Positions 1 through 8,057 are shown, counted from the first letter of the stretch. The stretch: DNA of 64,000 nt from Rhizobium sp. RU20A (GCF_900155885.1 NZ_FTMB01000001.1:1674001-1738000); one strand, 5' to 3'. Numbers and translations are program-made. Notes: generated from the sequence alone by a model not told the origin.

Positions 1-22
1 CACGACCAGGGAGATTGGCGCG

Positions 23-304
23 ATGGAAATCCTGACAAGCGAAGAGGGCGCCCACGGGCGCTACAGCGTGACGGTCGATGGCCACGAGGCCGCGATGACC
101 TATTCGCGCACCTCACCCGAACTCATCATCATCGATCACACCGCCGTTCCCGATGCGCTGCGCGGCAAGGGTGTCGGCCAGGCGCTTGCCGAACATGCGG
201 TGCATGCCGCTCGCGCCGGTGGCTGGAAAATCATGCCGCTCTGCCCCTTCATGCGTGCGCAGATGCAGCGCCATGCCGATTGGCAGGATGTGGCCAAGAG
301 CTAG
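23..304 (+). CDS. GNAT-family N-acetyltransferase, short YjdJ-like type
   Basis: A 93-residue protein made of little more than the acetyl-CoA binding core of the GCN5-related acetyltransferase fold. The sequence DALRGKGVGQALAEHAV near residues 45-61 matches the pyrophosphate-binding loop (R/QxxGxG/A followed by a helix). Such one-domain 'YjdJ/NATD1' proteins are common in rhizobia; their substrates are unknown. The start is supported by AGGGAG about seven bases upstream. It converges on the FliJ-like gene, with a long hairpin between them. The family is fairly certain and the substrate is not. Confidence 0.85.
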   Translation: MEILTSEEGAHGRYSVTVDGHEAAMTYSRTSPELIIIDHTAVPDALRGKGVGQALAEHAVHAARAGGWKIMPLCPFMRAQMQRHADWQDVAKS

Positions 305-390
305 ATCTGACCGGGCGAGATGCGACGAGGGCGGCTGATACCCCCGCCCCCGCAAGACGGCGCCTTCGGCGCAAATCCAGCGCAAACGCA

Positions 391-434
391 GGCATCCACC
401 GCACGGATCCGGTCGGGTCCGTGCGGTGGATGCC
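391..434. terminator. Bidirectional hairpin terminator with 17-bp perfect stem
   Basis: Arms 391-407 and 418-434 are perfect reverse complements (17 bp) around a 10-base loop, and are followed by TTT on the plus strand. It lies between two convergent genes, so it can end transcripts from both sides. Confidence 0.75.
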
Positions 435-474
435 TTTGAAAGGCGCCCGCTTCAGCGATCAGTCGGCCGGGCGC

Positions 475-825
475 TCACGCGCGCAGACGAACCGAGCTGT
501 CGCGCTCTTCGAGGGCCGCAGCCTTCTGGAATTCGGCCTTGACCTCTTCCAGGGCGATTTCGGCCGCGTCCTGCTGCACCTTCAACTCGCGGATCGACAC
601 CTGCAGATTGTCGGCACGCTGGCGCGCCGCCTTTGCAAAGGTCGGATAGGCGAAATGAGAGGGATCGGAAATGCCCGACTTCTTCTCTTCGATGGCGATC
701 TGGCTTTCCAGATCCTTCGCCATCCGTTCGAACTCGGCCATCATCATCTGAAGCTGGTTCAGCTGACGCTGCTTTTCCTTGACCTGAAATTCCTTCAGGC
801 GCGTAAGGCTCTCACGTGACTTCAT
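475..825 (-). CDS. FliJ-like coiled-coil protein
   Basis: A 116-residue, highly charged, almost entirely helical protein (heptad-rich from residue 1 to about 105) of the kind annotated as flagellar export protein FliJ next to ctrA in rhizobia. FliJ is a soluble chaperone and stalk of the flagellar type III export ATPase. The start was placed at the ATG at 825 because GGAG lies eight bases upstream; the open frame runs further but without a ribosome site. It is divergent from ctrA, with 442 bases between the two start codons. Short coiled coils align poorly, so the FliJ name rests on length, composition and position. Confidence 0.7.
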   Translation of the reverse strand: MKSRESLTRLKEFQVKEKQRQLNQLQMMMAEFERMAKDLESQIAIEEKKSGISDPSHFAYPTFAKAARQRADNLQVSIRELKVQQDAAEIALEEVKAEFQKAAALEERDSSVRLRA

Positions 826-1033
826 ACGCAATACTCCGTGGATAGCGAGACCCCGGTTTCTAGAAGCCGTGCCGGAATTCATCCCCGCGCGGACCCTTAA
901 CGATTTTTTTCCACCGGCCTTAATCAAATCCTACCGGCGGTAACCTTTCGTTTACGGGCATCGTTAATCATAGGGGTGATGATTTAAGGCTCAGTAAATC
1001 ACGGACCGAATTTATCGGGGGCGTCGATTTGAT

Positions 1034-1162
1034 GAGTCGGCTGAATCACTTAATCGCATCTGCTCACGTCGAACATGAAGGTCGGCAATTCGGATTCCTG
1101 TTTGTTTTCAGAGGACTGCGAAAAAAAATTAACATTCTCGATACACCTTGCCAGAGGGAATC
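1034..1162. promoter_or_regulatory. Cluster of four GANTC (CcrM methylation) sites upstream of ctrA
   Basis: GANTC occurs at 1034 (GAGTC), 1043 (GAATC), 1093 (GATTC) and 1158 (GAATC), all between the FliJ-like gene and ctrA. CcrM methylates GANTC in alphaproteobacteria, and in Caulobacter the methylation state of a GANTC in the ctrA promoter controls its firing. The rest of the 442-base gap (826-1267) is AT-richer than its surroundings and contains no convincing gene. Confidence 0.55.
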
Positions 1163-1170
1163 AGAATTTG

Positions 1171-1178
1171 TTAACCAT
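1171..1178 (+). promoter_or_regulatory. Candidate CtrA half-site (TTAACCAT) in the ctrA promoter
   Basis: TTAACCAT is the extended CtrA half-site known from Caulobacter. It sits 90 bases before the ctrA start codon. No second TTAA lies at the right spacing, so only half-site binding is suggested. Other isolated TTAA words occur at 897, 920, 964, 984 and 1129. Autoregulation by CtrA is known in related bacteria. Confidence 0.4.
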
Positions 1179-1267
1179 TTCGTGGCAGCCTCCAAATCAG
1201 GACATAACTGGATCCGTATCGCGTTGTGGGCGAGCTCGACCTTGCGGCGGCGGAATAGGGGATAATT

Positions 1268-1969
1268 ATGCGGGTTCTACTGATCGAAGACGATAGCGCG
1301 ACGGCACAGAGCATCGAACTGATGCTGAAGTCGGAGAGCTTCAACGTCTACACCACCGATCTGGGTGAGGAAGGCGTCGATCTCGGGAAGCTCTATGATT
1401 ACGACATCATCCTTCTCGATCTCAATCTTCCGGATATGTCGGGCTACGAGGTGCTGCGCACGCTGCGTCTTTCCAAGGTGAAGACGCCAATCCTCATCCT
1501 CTCCGGCATGGCCGGCATCGAGGACAAGGTTCGCGGCCTCGGCTTCGGCGCCGACGATTACATGACGAAGCCCTTCCACAAGGACGAGCTGGTGGCCCGC
1601 ATCCACGCGATCGTTCGCCGGTCCAAGGGTCACGCCCAGTCGGTCATCGCCACGGGCGATCTCGTGGTGAACCTTGATGCCAAGACCGTCGAAGTCGGCG
1701 GCCAGCGCGTTCACCTGACGGGCAAGGAATACCAGATGCTCGAGCTGCTCTCGCTGCGCAAGGGCACGACGCTCACCAAGGAAATGTTCCTCAACCACCT
1801 CTATGGCGGCATGGACGAACCCGAACTGAAGATCATCGACGTCTTCATCTGCAAGCTGCGCAAGAAGCTGGCCAACGCCGCCGGCGGTGCCAACTACATC
1901 GAAACCGTCTGGGGCCGCGGCTATGTGCTGCGCGAGCCCGACAGCAACGAATATCAGGAAACGGCCTGA
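1268..1969 (+). CDS. ctrA: Cell-cycle master response regulator CtrA
   Basis: CtrA is the OmpR-type transcription factor that controls cell division, DNA replication and envelope genes in alphaproteobacteria. It receives phosphate from ChpT. The 233-residue protein has an N-terminal receiver (residues 1-115) with the acidic pair at D8-D9, phospho-acceptor D51 and the conserved lysine in the MTKPF segment, then a C-terminal winged helix (about 125-225) ending in the WGRGY wing. The C-terminus finishes in alanine, as in CtrA proteins degraded by ClpXP. The upstream gap holds GANTC sites and a CtrA half-site. chpT and eipA lie nearby, and rcdA is 51 kb away in the same window. Family identity is very secure. 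Confidence 0.98.
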   Translation: MRVLLIEDDSATAQSIELMLKSESFNVYTTDLGEEGVDLGKLYDYDIILLDLNLPDMSGYEVLRTLRLSKVKTPILILSGMAGIEDKVRGLGFGADDYMTKPFHKDELVARIHAIVRRSKGHAQSVIATGDLVVNLDAKTVEVGGQRVHLTGKEYQMLELLSLRKGTTLTKEMFLNHLYGGMDEPELKIIDVFICKLRKKLANAAGGANYIETVWGRGYVLREPDSNEYQETA

Positions 1970-2026
1970 TCATTTTGCCGCGTTCCTCGCGCGCGGCCAA
2001 GGCCATCCCACCGAGACTGAACGCGC

Positions 2027-2049
2027 ACCCGCCGGAAACGGCGGGTTTT
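2027..2049 (+). terminator. Intrinsic terminator of ctrA
   Basis: An 8-bp stem (ACCCGCCG / CGGCGGGT) closed by a GAAA tetraloop is followed by TTTT, 58 bases after the ctrA stop codon. Confidence 0.8.
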
Positions 2050-2100
2050 GCGTTTTCGGGGACACGCCACCCGCCTTGCCTGACCTGAACGCACGACGGA

Positions 2101-2131
2101 AAAGGCGCCGCATTTCGGCTGCGGCGCCTTT
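2101..2131. terminator. Bidirectional terminator between ctrA and the receiver protein gene
   Basis: A perfect 12-bp stem (2101-2112 with 2120-2131) with a 7-base loop. On the minus strand it is followed by TTTT, so it most likely ends the chpT-receiver transcript. Confidence 0.75.
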
Positions 2132-2154
2132 CGAAAAGTCGGGAGGGATTGAAA

Positions 2155-2517
2155 TCAGGCCGCGATCGCCTGGCTGGCAAAAACGCTGGTCAGGATCTTG
2201 CGATCGAAGGGCTTGAGAAGGAAGTCGTCCGCCCCGGCACGCTTGCCGGCCATCATCTTCTTCAGATCGGCCTCGATGACGCAGTAATAGATCTTCACGC
2301 TTTTGCCGCCTTCCATGAGGCGGACATTGGCGATCAGGTCGAGCGCGCCTTCGAGCGCGGCATCGACGATGAGAATATCCGGCATTTCGGCTTCGCAGCG
2401 CGCCAGAGCTTCAAGACCGCTCTGCGATTCGGCGACCAGGAAACCGATCCCGGTCAGAATGCGCCTGCCCACCTTGCGAACCACATCCGATTCATCAGCA
2501 ATCATCAACCGTCGCAT
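2155..2517 (-). CDS. Stand-alone receiver-domain protein, non-canonical
   Basis: A single receiver domain of 120 residues with no output domain. The acidic pair is reduced to AlaAspGluSer, a candidate phospho-acceptor aspartate remains in ILIVDAALEG, and the C-terminal lysine is kept in LLKPFD. The threonine or serine switch position appears as Val/Ile (YYCVIEAD), and the usual MPxMDG loop is gone. It is not CpdR or DivK by sequence. Start: ATG at 2517, six bases after AAGGA; an in-frame GTG lies two codons upstream. It is 96 bases downstream of chpT on the same strand, so the two are probably co-transcribed and a role in the CtrA phosphorelay is a reasonable guess. Confidence 0.8.
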   Translation of the reverse strand: MRRLMIADESDVVRKVGRRILTGIGFLVAESQSGLEALARCEAEMPDILIVDAALEGALDLIANVRLMEGGKSVKIYYCVIEADLKKMMAGKRAGADDFLLKPFDRKILTSVFASQAIAA

Positions 2518-2613
2518 ACGCACTCCTTCTCCATCCGCAGGTCTGCGAAGGGACTGTTACAGGAATTCAGCATACTGCCGGTTTGACAAACAAAGCGTTA
2601 CCAGACGCGCAAA

Positions 2614-3261
2614 TCACGCTGCCATCTTGGCAGTGAAGACGATCGCCTCGCCGGTGGAGACGACGTCGATCTCCATACCGGCCTCTTCGGCCAAAAGCAC
2701 GGTGTAATAGGGCTGGATCGAGTGGGCATCGATGGCTTCTTCCACCGTGCCGGTCAGAAGTTCCACCAGCTTCGGCGGCACGCGCATCATCTTGCCGGTC
2801 GCCGTCAGCGTGAAATGCGCCGCGTTCTCAGGATCTTCGAGCGCCACGGCAATCTGGCCGCCGCGCGGGATCGCGCCATAGGCAATGAGGAAGAGGTTCA
2901 GCAAGAGCTTGACCCGGTTCTTGGCGACGATGGCGCGCGGACCGGTCCAGATGACCTCGGTCTTCTTTTCGGCGCCGGCGAAATCCTTGGCCGCCTTTTC
3001 CGCTTCGCCCGTATCGATGGAGGCGCCGACGGACCCCGAAGCGCCGAAGGCAAGCCGGGCGAATTTCAGCCGCGCAGAGGCGTTCGTGGCGCTGGCCTTG
3101 ATGAGTTCCATGGCCTCGACATCCGCGCCGCCTTCTTCCAGAAGCTCCAGCCCGTTGTTGATGGCCCCGACCGGCGAAATGATATCATGGCATACGCGGC
3201 TGCACAGCAGCGATGCGAGATCCGGGCCGGTCAGCGTCAGGTTGGCATTCTTCATCATCAT
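2614..3261 (-). CDS. chpT: Histidine phosphotransferase ChpT
   Basis: ChpT takes phosphate from the hybrid kinase CckA and passes it to CtrA and CpdR. The protein has the dimerising helical hairpin with the phospho-histidine in SRVCHDIISPVG (about residue 25), followed by a degenerate Bergerat ATPase-like domain that does not bind ATP in this family. Length (about 215) is normal. Four consecutive ATG codons lie at 3255-3264; the one at 3261 has GAGG at five bases' distance and was chosen, though 3258 and 3255 are equally possible. It is divergent from eipA and upstream of the receiver gene. The DNA is on the opposite strand to ctrA, 0.6 kb away. Confidence 0.95.
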   Translation of the reverse strand: MMMKNANLTLTGPDLASLLCSRVCHDIISPVGAINNGLELLEEGGADVEAMELIKASATNASARLKFARLAFGASGSVGASIDTGEAEKAAKDFAGAEKKTEVIWTGPRAIVAKNRVKLLLNLFLIAYGAIPRGGQIAVALEDPENAAHFTLTATGKMMRVPPKLVELLTGTVEEAIDAHSIQPYYTVLLAEEAGMEIDVVSTGEAIVFTAKMAA

Positions 3262-3401
3262 CATGTCCTCGATTGGAGCTGCGCATCGGCGCCCGGCCAC
3301 CCGGTCCGCGATGGCCCTTGCGGGCTCAGGCGGGCGCGGCACAACAGGATTCCCGTCCCGGAACCCTACGCTTTCAGCAGTCATAATGACACCACATTTG
3401 G

Positions 3402-3416
3402 TAAACCGATTGTTAA
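3402..3416. promoter_or_regulatory. Degenerate CtrA box between chpT and eipA
   Basis: TAAA-N7-TTAA, one base off the CtrA consensus TTAA-N7-TTAA, lies in the 208-base gap between the divergent chpT and eipA starts. CtrA is reported to bind the eipA promoter in Brucella. The match here is imperfect, so this is tentative. Confidence 0.35.
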
Positions 3417-3469
3417 GACGATGGGTTCAAAGTGCGCGAAATGACGCGAACCGCCCCATGGAGGAAACG

Positions 3470-4075
3470 ATGCGCGCCCTTTCAAACGTCCTGAGGACGG
3501 CCACCCCTGTCATCGCCCTTGTGATCGGGGCGACACTCGCAATCCTTGGCCTGACGCTTGCGCCCGCCGCCGCCCAGAGCCGCAGCAGTGGCACCCAGTA
3601 TTCGATGCAGGAAATCGTCGATGCCGGCCACGGCTTCTTCGGCTCCACCTCCGGCGGCCTCGCCAAGGTCGTGGAGCGCGCCTTCCAGCAGTATGGCCTG
3701 CCGAACGGCTATATTCTCGGCCAGGAAGGCTCCGGAGCCTTCGTCGCGGGCCTCACCTATGGCGAAGGACAGCTCTACACCAAGAACGCCGGCCAGCACG
3801 ATGTCTACTGGCAGGGCCCCTCCCTCGGCCTCGACGTGGGCGGACAGGGCAGCCGCGCCATGATGCTCGTCTACAACCTGCCGAGCGTGCCGGCCCTCTA
3901 CAAGCGCTTCGGCGGCGTCAACGGCTCGGCCTATGTGGTCGCCGGTGTCGGCATGACGGTGCTGACCGACGACAACATCGTCGTCGTGCCGATCCGCACC
4001 GGCATAGGCGCCCGCCTTGGGGTCAGCGTCGGCTACTTGAAGCTGACCCAGCAGCCGACCTGGAATCCCTTCTGA
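3470..4075 (+). CDS. eipA: DUF1134 periplasmic envelope-integrity protein (EipA)
   Basis: A 201-residue protein with a long signal peptide (hydrophobic residues about 12-30, cleavage after AAAQ) followed by the compact DUF1134 domain, rich in glycine and small residues (for example LGLDVGGQGSRA). In Brucella the DUF1134 protein EipA is periplasmic, is needed for envelope stress resistance and virulence, and its gene lies beside chpT and ctrA. The same arrangement is seen here. Start: ATG at 3470, preceded by GGAGG; an ATG at 3458 lacks such a site. Family and location are firm; the molecular activity is unknown for the whole family. Confidence 0.9.
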   Translation: MRALSNVLRTATPVIALVIGATLAILGLTLAPAAAQSRSSGTQYSMQEIVDAGHGFFGSTSGGLAKVVERAFQQYGLPNGYILGQEGSGAFVAGLTYGEGQLYTKNAGQHDVYWQGPSLGLDVGGQGSRAMMLVYNLPSVPALYKRFGGVNGSAYVVAGVGMTVLTDDNIVVVPIRTGIGARLGVSVGYLKLTQQPTWNPF

Positions 4076-4305
4076 CAACGCAAGGTCCGCCGTTTTGCGC
4101 GGACAGCAGGGAACAGACGCTCTCCTTCCCGGTTGGAACTCGACCGGGACTGTTCATTCCCGGCGCCGCGGCTCATGTCAGGCGGCGACGGATCGCAAAG
4201 GTGTGTTGCACACGGGTTGCGGATGCGTGACGGGCGAATAATTCGCCCCTATAATGCGTATAAGACCCATGATGGGACCCAGAAAGTACGGATCGGCCGA
4301 CGCCC

Positions 4306-5520
4306 GTGATCGAATTTGTTCTGTTGTATTCGCTGGGATTTCTGTCGGCAGGTCTTTTGGCCCTGCTGGTGGCGCCGATCATCCAGCGGCGCGTCGTGCG
4401 CTTTGCCGAAGATCGCCTCAAGGCCACCATGCCGATTTCGCCCGCGGAAGTCCGCGCCCAGAAGGATGCGGTGCGCGCCGCCGCCGCCGCAGAACAGGCC
4501 AAGACCCTCATCGACCTGCGCAAGGAGCGTGACCGCGGCGTGGCGCTGATGGTCAAGAGCGAGACGCTTGCCACCGATCTCCGGCGCACCAGCGAGGAAA
4601 ATCGCGAATTGCAGGCCCAGATCGCCCGCATGAGCGAGGAGGCCGCCGATATGCGCGTGGCCCTGCGCGACCAGGAAAAGCGCGTCGACCGGCTGAAGGA
4701 AGCGCTCGACAAGGCAGAGGCCGATGGTGCGGCAAAGGCGGAAGAGGTGCGCACCCTGCTGCGACAGATCGACCTCATCTCCGCCGACATCGACCGTCTG
4801 CGCGAGGACATCGGCGCGCGCGACAACGAGATCGACAGCCTGCGCAGCCGCAATGCCGGGCTGCGGGACGAACGCGAGACGATCCGCGAGGAATTGAAGA
4901 CCGAGACGGCGAAAGCTCGCGCCATCGAATTGCAGCTGGCCCGCGACGAAACACGCCTGCGGCAGATGGAAAGCCGGCTGGAACAGGAGACGAGTTCCCG
5001 AACGGACAAGGACGTGCTGCTGGAACGCCGCGGCAAGGAAATCGACCGCCTGAAGGCCAAGCTGAAGGATGCCAATGGCGAGGTCCGCGAGGCCATGCGG
5101 GCCCTGCGCCTCGCCGGCATCAAGATGGACCGCCCGGCCACGACAACCGTCGCCGAAGACGCGAAGGACAGGGACAGCCGCCCCGTCGCCAGCCGGTCTG
5201 CAAGGAACGCGCGAAGCGCAGAAGCGGAGGCGGCCTTGCCCGCCCCTGTTCTCGATCCTGTTGCCCTCACCGAAGAGACGCGCAACCGCGCCACAGCGCT
5301 CGCCGAGCGGCTGGCCAGCGCCCGCAAGCCGAACGGCCACGACGAGGCTCTCAGGATGGAGCTGGCCGACGTCGCCGCCGCCATGGTCGCGATCACCGCC
5401 ACCCGCGAGGGACCGACCTCGCCCATCCAGCCGTTCATCGCGGCTGGGCGCGCCGAAAAGCCCTCTCCCCGCCGCAGCCTCGCCCGCCGCGTCGCCGATA
5501 TCCTGCCGCCGGAAAAGTAG
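4306..5520 (+). CDS. Membrane-anchored long coiled-coil protein
   Basis: A 404-residue protein with one N-terminal transmembrane helix (residues about 2-25) and then a coiled coil of roughly 250 residues (45-290) built from Glu/Arg/Lys-rich heptads. The tail is Ala/Pro-rich and ends in a basic segment. No enzymatic domain is visible. Topology suggests a short anchor with the coiled coil in the cytoplasm. The start is GTG at 4306. I do not recognise a named family; a structural or scaffolding role is a guess. The two long minus-strand frames across the same bases are shadows of its repeated codons. Confidence 0.8.
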   Translation: MIEFVLLYSLGFLSAGLLALLVAPIIQRRVVRFAEDRLKATMPISPAEVRAQKDAVRAAAAAEQAKTLIDLRKERDRGVALMVKSETLATDLRRTSEENRELQAQIARMSEEAADMRVALRDQEKRVDRLKEALDKAEADGAAKAEEVRTLLRQIDLISADIDRLREDIGARDNEIDSLRSRNAGLRDERETIREELKTETAKARAIELQLARDETRLRQMESRLEQETSSRTDKDVLLERRGKEIDRLKAKLKDANGEVREAMRALRLAGIKMDRPATTTVAEDAKDRDSRPVASRSARNARSAEAEAALPAPVLDPVALTEETRNRATALAERLASARKPNGHDEALRMELADVAAAMVAITATREGPTSPIQPFIAAGRAEKPSPRRSLARRVADILPPEK

Positions 5521-5523
5521 GCT

Positions 5524-6351
5524 TCAGATGAGCCCGTTGAGCGCGGCCGCGTGATGCAGCGCGATGCCGGCGGCGGTTGCCACATTGAGACTGTCGAGGC
5601 CGGGACGCTGGCGGATGCGCAGCGTCGGCAGCGCCGCCATCAAATGCGGCGGCAGCCCCTCCCCTTCCGTTCCCATGACCAGCGCCGTGCGCGCCGCAGG
5701 CTTCAGATCCTGCAACGCCAACTCGCCGCGCGGCGAAAGACCGAACAGGCTGAAGCCGGCCGCCGTCAAGGCCGAGAGCATGTCGCTCGCCGATCCGCCC
5801 CTGACCTGCGGCACCGTCAGCACGGATCCGACCGACACGCGCAGCGCCTTGCGGTAGAAGGGATCGCACGAGGTCTCGTCGATCAGCACCGCCTCCGCCC
5901 CGAAGGCGGCGGCATTGCGGAACAGCGCGCCCATATTGTCGTGGTTGGAAATGCCGATGGCGGTGAGCACCAGCGCACGCTCCGGCAGACGCGCGATCAC
6001 CGTCTCCAGCGACGGCATCTGACCGCGACGGCCGATCGCCATCACGCCGCGATGCATGTCGAAACCGGCAATCGCGTTGAACACGGCCCGATCCGCCACA
6101 TAGACCGGAACCTCCGGCCCGAAACGCTCGAGGATCGGTTCAACCCCGTTCAGACGGTTTTCGAGCAGCAGCACCGCTTCCGCCACGATGCCATCGCCCC
6201 GCCCATGGGCGGCGGCGAGCAGCGAGAGCACCACCGTGCCCTCCGCGATGAAGCGCCCCTCGCGGCCTGCCAGATCCCGCTCCTTCACCGAAACGAAGGC
6301 CGCAATCCGCGGGTCGGCGGGATCGGTGATGCGGATCGCACGTCCAGCCAT
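5524..6351 (-). CDS. TrmH/SpoU-family RNA 2'-O-methyltransferase
   Basis: A SPOUT methyltransferase of 275 residues. The three knot motifs are visible: GISNHDNMGALFRNAAAFG (about 132-150), the motif-2 strand with ALVMGTEGEGLP (about 223-234), and the motif-3 segment IRQRPGLDSLNVATAAGIAL near the C-terminus. It transfers methyl from S-adenosylmethionine to a ribose in tRNA or rRNA; which RNA cannot be read from the sequence. It starts 15 bases after the DUF6476 gene ends, so the two likely form one transcript. Confidence 0.93.
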   Translation of the reverse strand: MAGRAIRITDPADPRIAAFVSVKERDLAGREGRFIAEGTVVLSLLAAAHGRGDGIVAEAVLLLENRLNGVEPILERFGPEVPVYVADRAVFNAIAGFDMHRGVMAIGRRGQMPSLETVIARLPERALVLTAIGISNHDNMGALFRNAAAFGAEAVLIDETSCDPFYRKALRVSVGSVLTVPQVRGGSASDMLSALTAAGFSLFGLSPRGELALQDLKPAARTALVMGTEGEGLPPHLMAALPTLRIRQRPGLDSLNVATAAGIALHHAAALNGLI

Positions 6352-6365
6352 GGCAGGCGTGCCCG

Positions 6366-6749
6366 TCAGTTCGTGGTGACCCTGACGTCGGCAACGACGC
6401 GGCCGGCAGCGATGTCGTAGACCACGGCCTTGCGCTCGCCCTCGGTGGTACGGCCCCAGAAGAGAAGCTGGCCGTTGGCGAGGCTGACGCTCTCGATGGT
6501 GAAGCCGACCGGCAGCGCCGCGACGGCCGAGACCGGCGCTTCGCTCGGCACCAGCCCTTGGCCGGCAACGGCCCGCTCCGCGGGCTTGCCCTGCGTGACC
6601 TTGTAGACAATCGTTGCCAGCACGGCCATAAGCATCAGAAGCATGATGCCGCCCGAGGCGAGTTGAAGCTTCACCATCTTGCGGCGCACATTTTCCATGG
6701 CCGGATCGAGCGGCTTATCTTCCTGGTCCTGGGGTTCGACGGCGGACAT
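6366..6749 (-). CDS. DUF6476-like single-pass membrane protein
   Basis: A 127-residue protein with a charged N-terminus (about 35 residues), one transmembrane helix (about 36-56, IMLLMLMAVLATIVYKV) and a small C-terminal domain predicted outside the membrane. Small proteins of this form are conserved in rhizobia next to an RNA methyltransferase gene. The start has GGAAGG seven bases upstream. It is divergent from the pseudouridine synthase gene, with 21 bases between start codons. No function is known to me. Confidence 0.75.
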   Translation of the reverse strand: MSAVEPQDQEDKPLDPAMENVRRKMVKLQLASGGIMLLMLMAVLATIVYKVTQGKPAERAVAGQGLVPSEAPVSAVAALPVGFTIESVSLANGQLLFWGRTTEGERKAVVYDIAAGRVVADVRVTTN

Positions 6750-6770
6750 CAACAGACCTTCCAAGCGTGA

Positions 6771-7817
6771 ATGAGTACGGTACGAATGAACGACCCGTTT
6801 AACCAAGAGCCGACAGATAGGAAAGTCCTTATCGCCGGGGAGGACGCCGAAGGCCGCCTCGATGCGTGGCTTGCGGCCCATCTGGACGGCGCCTATTCGC
6901 GCAGCCGCATCAAGGCACTGATCGAAGACGGCGCCGTCACCGTGGGCGGCCAGCCCACCACGGAGCCGAAACGCAAGGTCAAACCGGGCGACGAGATCGC
7001 CATCATCGTGCCGCCGCCGGAAGACCCGGAGCCGAAGGGGGAAGATATCCCCCTCGACGTGCTCTACGAGGACGATGACCTGATCGTGATCGCCAAGCCG
7101 CCCGGTCTCGTCGTGCATCCGGCCGCCGGCAACTGGACAGGAACGCTGGTCAATGCGCTGATTTACCACTGCGGAGACAGCCTGTCGGGCATCGGCGGCG
7201 TCAAGCGCCCGGGGATCGTCCACCGCCTCGACAAGGATACGAGCGGCGTGATGGTGGTGGCCAAAAACGACCACGCCCACCGCCACCTCTCCGACCAGTT
7301 CGCCGACCACGGCCGCACCGGCCCGCTGGAGCGCGCCTACATGGCGCTCGTTTGGGGCCGTCCGAAGACGTTGCGTGGCACGATCGACGCGCCGCTCGGC
7401 CGTGCCTCCAGCGACCGCACCAAGCGCGCCGTGGTGCGCGAGACCAATGACGACGCCCGCGAGGCGATCACCCATTACGAGGTGATCGAGCGGTTCCTGG
7501 AGCAGCCGGACGCCACCGCCATGGCCTCGCTTGTGGAGTGCCGGCTGGAGACGGGGCGCACCCACCAGATCCGCGTCCACATGGCCCATCTCGGCCATCC
7601 CCTGATCGGCGACCCCGATTACGGCGCGGCCTTCAAGACCAAGGCCAACCGCCTGCCGGATGACAGCCGCAAAGCCGTGGAGCGCTTCCGCCGGCAGGCG
7701 CTGCACGCCTACCTGCTCGCCTTCGAACACCCCGTCACGGGCGAAGCCTTGCATTTCGAGGCGCCGATCCCGGAGGATTTCGAAAGGCTGCTGGACGCCT
7801 TTCGCCAGGCCGAATGA
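6771..7817 (+). CDS. RluA/RluD-family pseudouridine synthase
   Basis: Converts uridine to pseudouridine in structured RNA, probably 23S rRNA. The 348-residue protein has an N-terminal S4 RNA-binding domain (about 18-80) and a catalytic domain with the motif HRLDKDTSG, the catalytic aspartate being D154. A second conserved segment, LETGRTHQIRVHMAHLGHP, is present. Length fits RluD. The next gene is rpoH, 240 bases downstream. In many rhizobia an RluD homologue lies directly before rpoH, which supports the assignment. The start at 6771 is the first ATG; 6786 is also possible. Confidence 0.93.
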   Translation: MSTVRMNDPFNQEPTDRKVLIAGEDAEGRLDAWLAAHLDGAYSRSRIKALIEDGAVTVGGQPTTEPKRKVKPGDEIAIIVPPPEDPEPKGEDIPLDVLYEDDDLIVIAKPPGLVVHPAAGNWTGTLVNALIYHCGDSLSGIGGVKRPGIVHRLDKDTSGVMVVAKNDHAHRHLSDQFADHGRTGPLERAYMALVWGRPKTLRGTIDAPLGRASSDRTKRAVVRETNDDAREAITHYEVIERFLEQPDATAMASLVECRLETGRTHQIRVHMAHLGHPLIGDPDYGAAFKTKANRLPDDSRKAVERFRRQALHAYLLAFEHPVTGEALHFEAPIPEDFERLLDAFRQAE

Positions 7818-7858
7818 GGGCGCCCTCGCTAATCCTGGCGGTGCGCTGCCTTCATAAC

Positions 7859-7887
7859 CTTGAAACTGTCCCGCCAACTCCCGATCT
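7859..7887 (+). promoter_or_regulatory. Candidate heat-shock (sigma-32) promoter of rpoH
   Basis: CTTGAA at 7859-7864 and CCGATCT at 7881-7887 are separated by 16 bases. The rhizobial RpoH consensus is close to CTTGAA, 16-17 bases, CCTATNT; there is one mismatch in the -10 element. It lies 171 bases before the rpoH start. Inferred only. Confidence 0.35.
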
Positions 7888-8057
7888 GAGATCCATCAGA
7901 AGATGAACAATTTGTAAGGTCGTTTTGCCCTGACAGGCAAAGTGGGCGCCTTGAATCATGTTTGTTGCCTCCTTATCTCTGGTGTCGGGCGGAGTCTGAG
8001 AACCGCCCGGACCCGGGCTTGCCGAATGGAAGCCGGGACAGGAGAAAGGGGTGCTTC

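Noticed and set aside
4173-5585. Long minus-strand frames opposite the coiled-coil gene
   Set aside because: They are shadows: the translated protein is Arg/Ser- or Gly/Ala-rich with no family, while the plus strand gives an ordered coiled coil.
6366-7877. 503-codon minus-strand frame through the pseudouridine synthase gene
   Set aside because: Only its last 127 codons (the DUF6476-like gene, with its own ribosome site) are real. The rest is opposite a well-conserved RluD.
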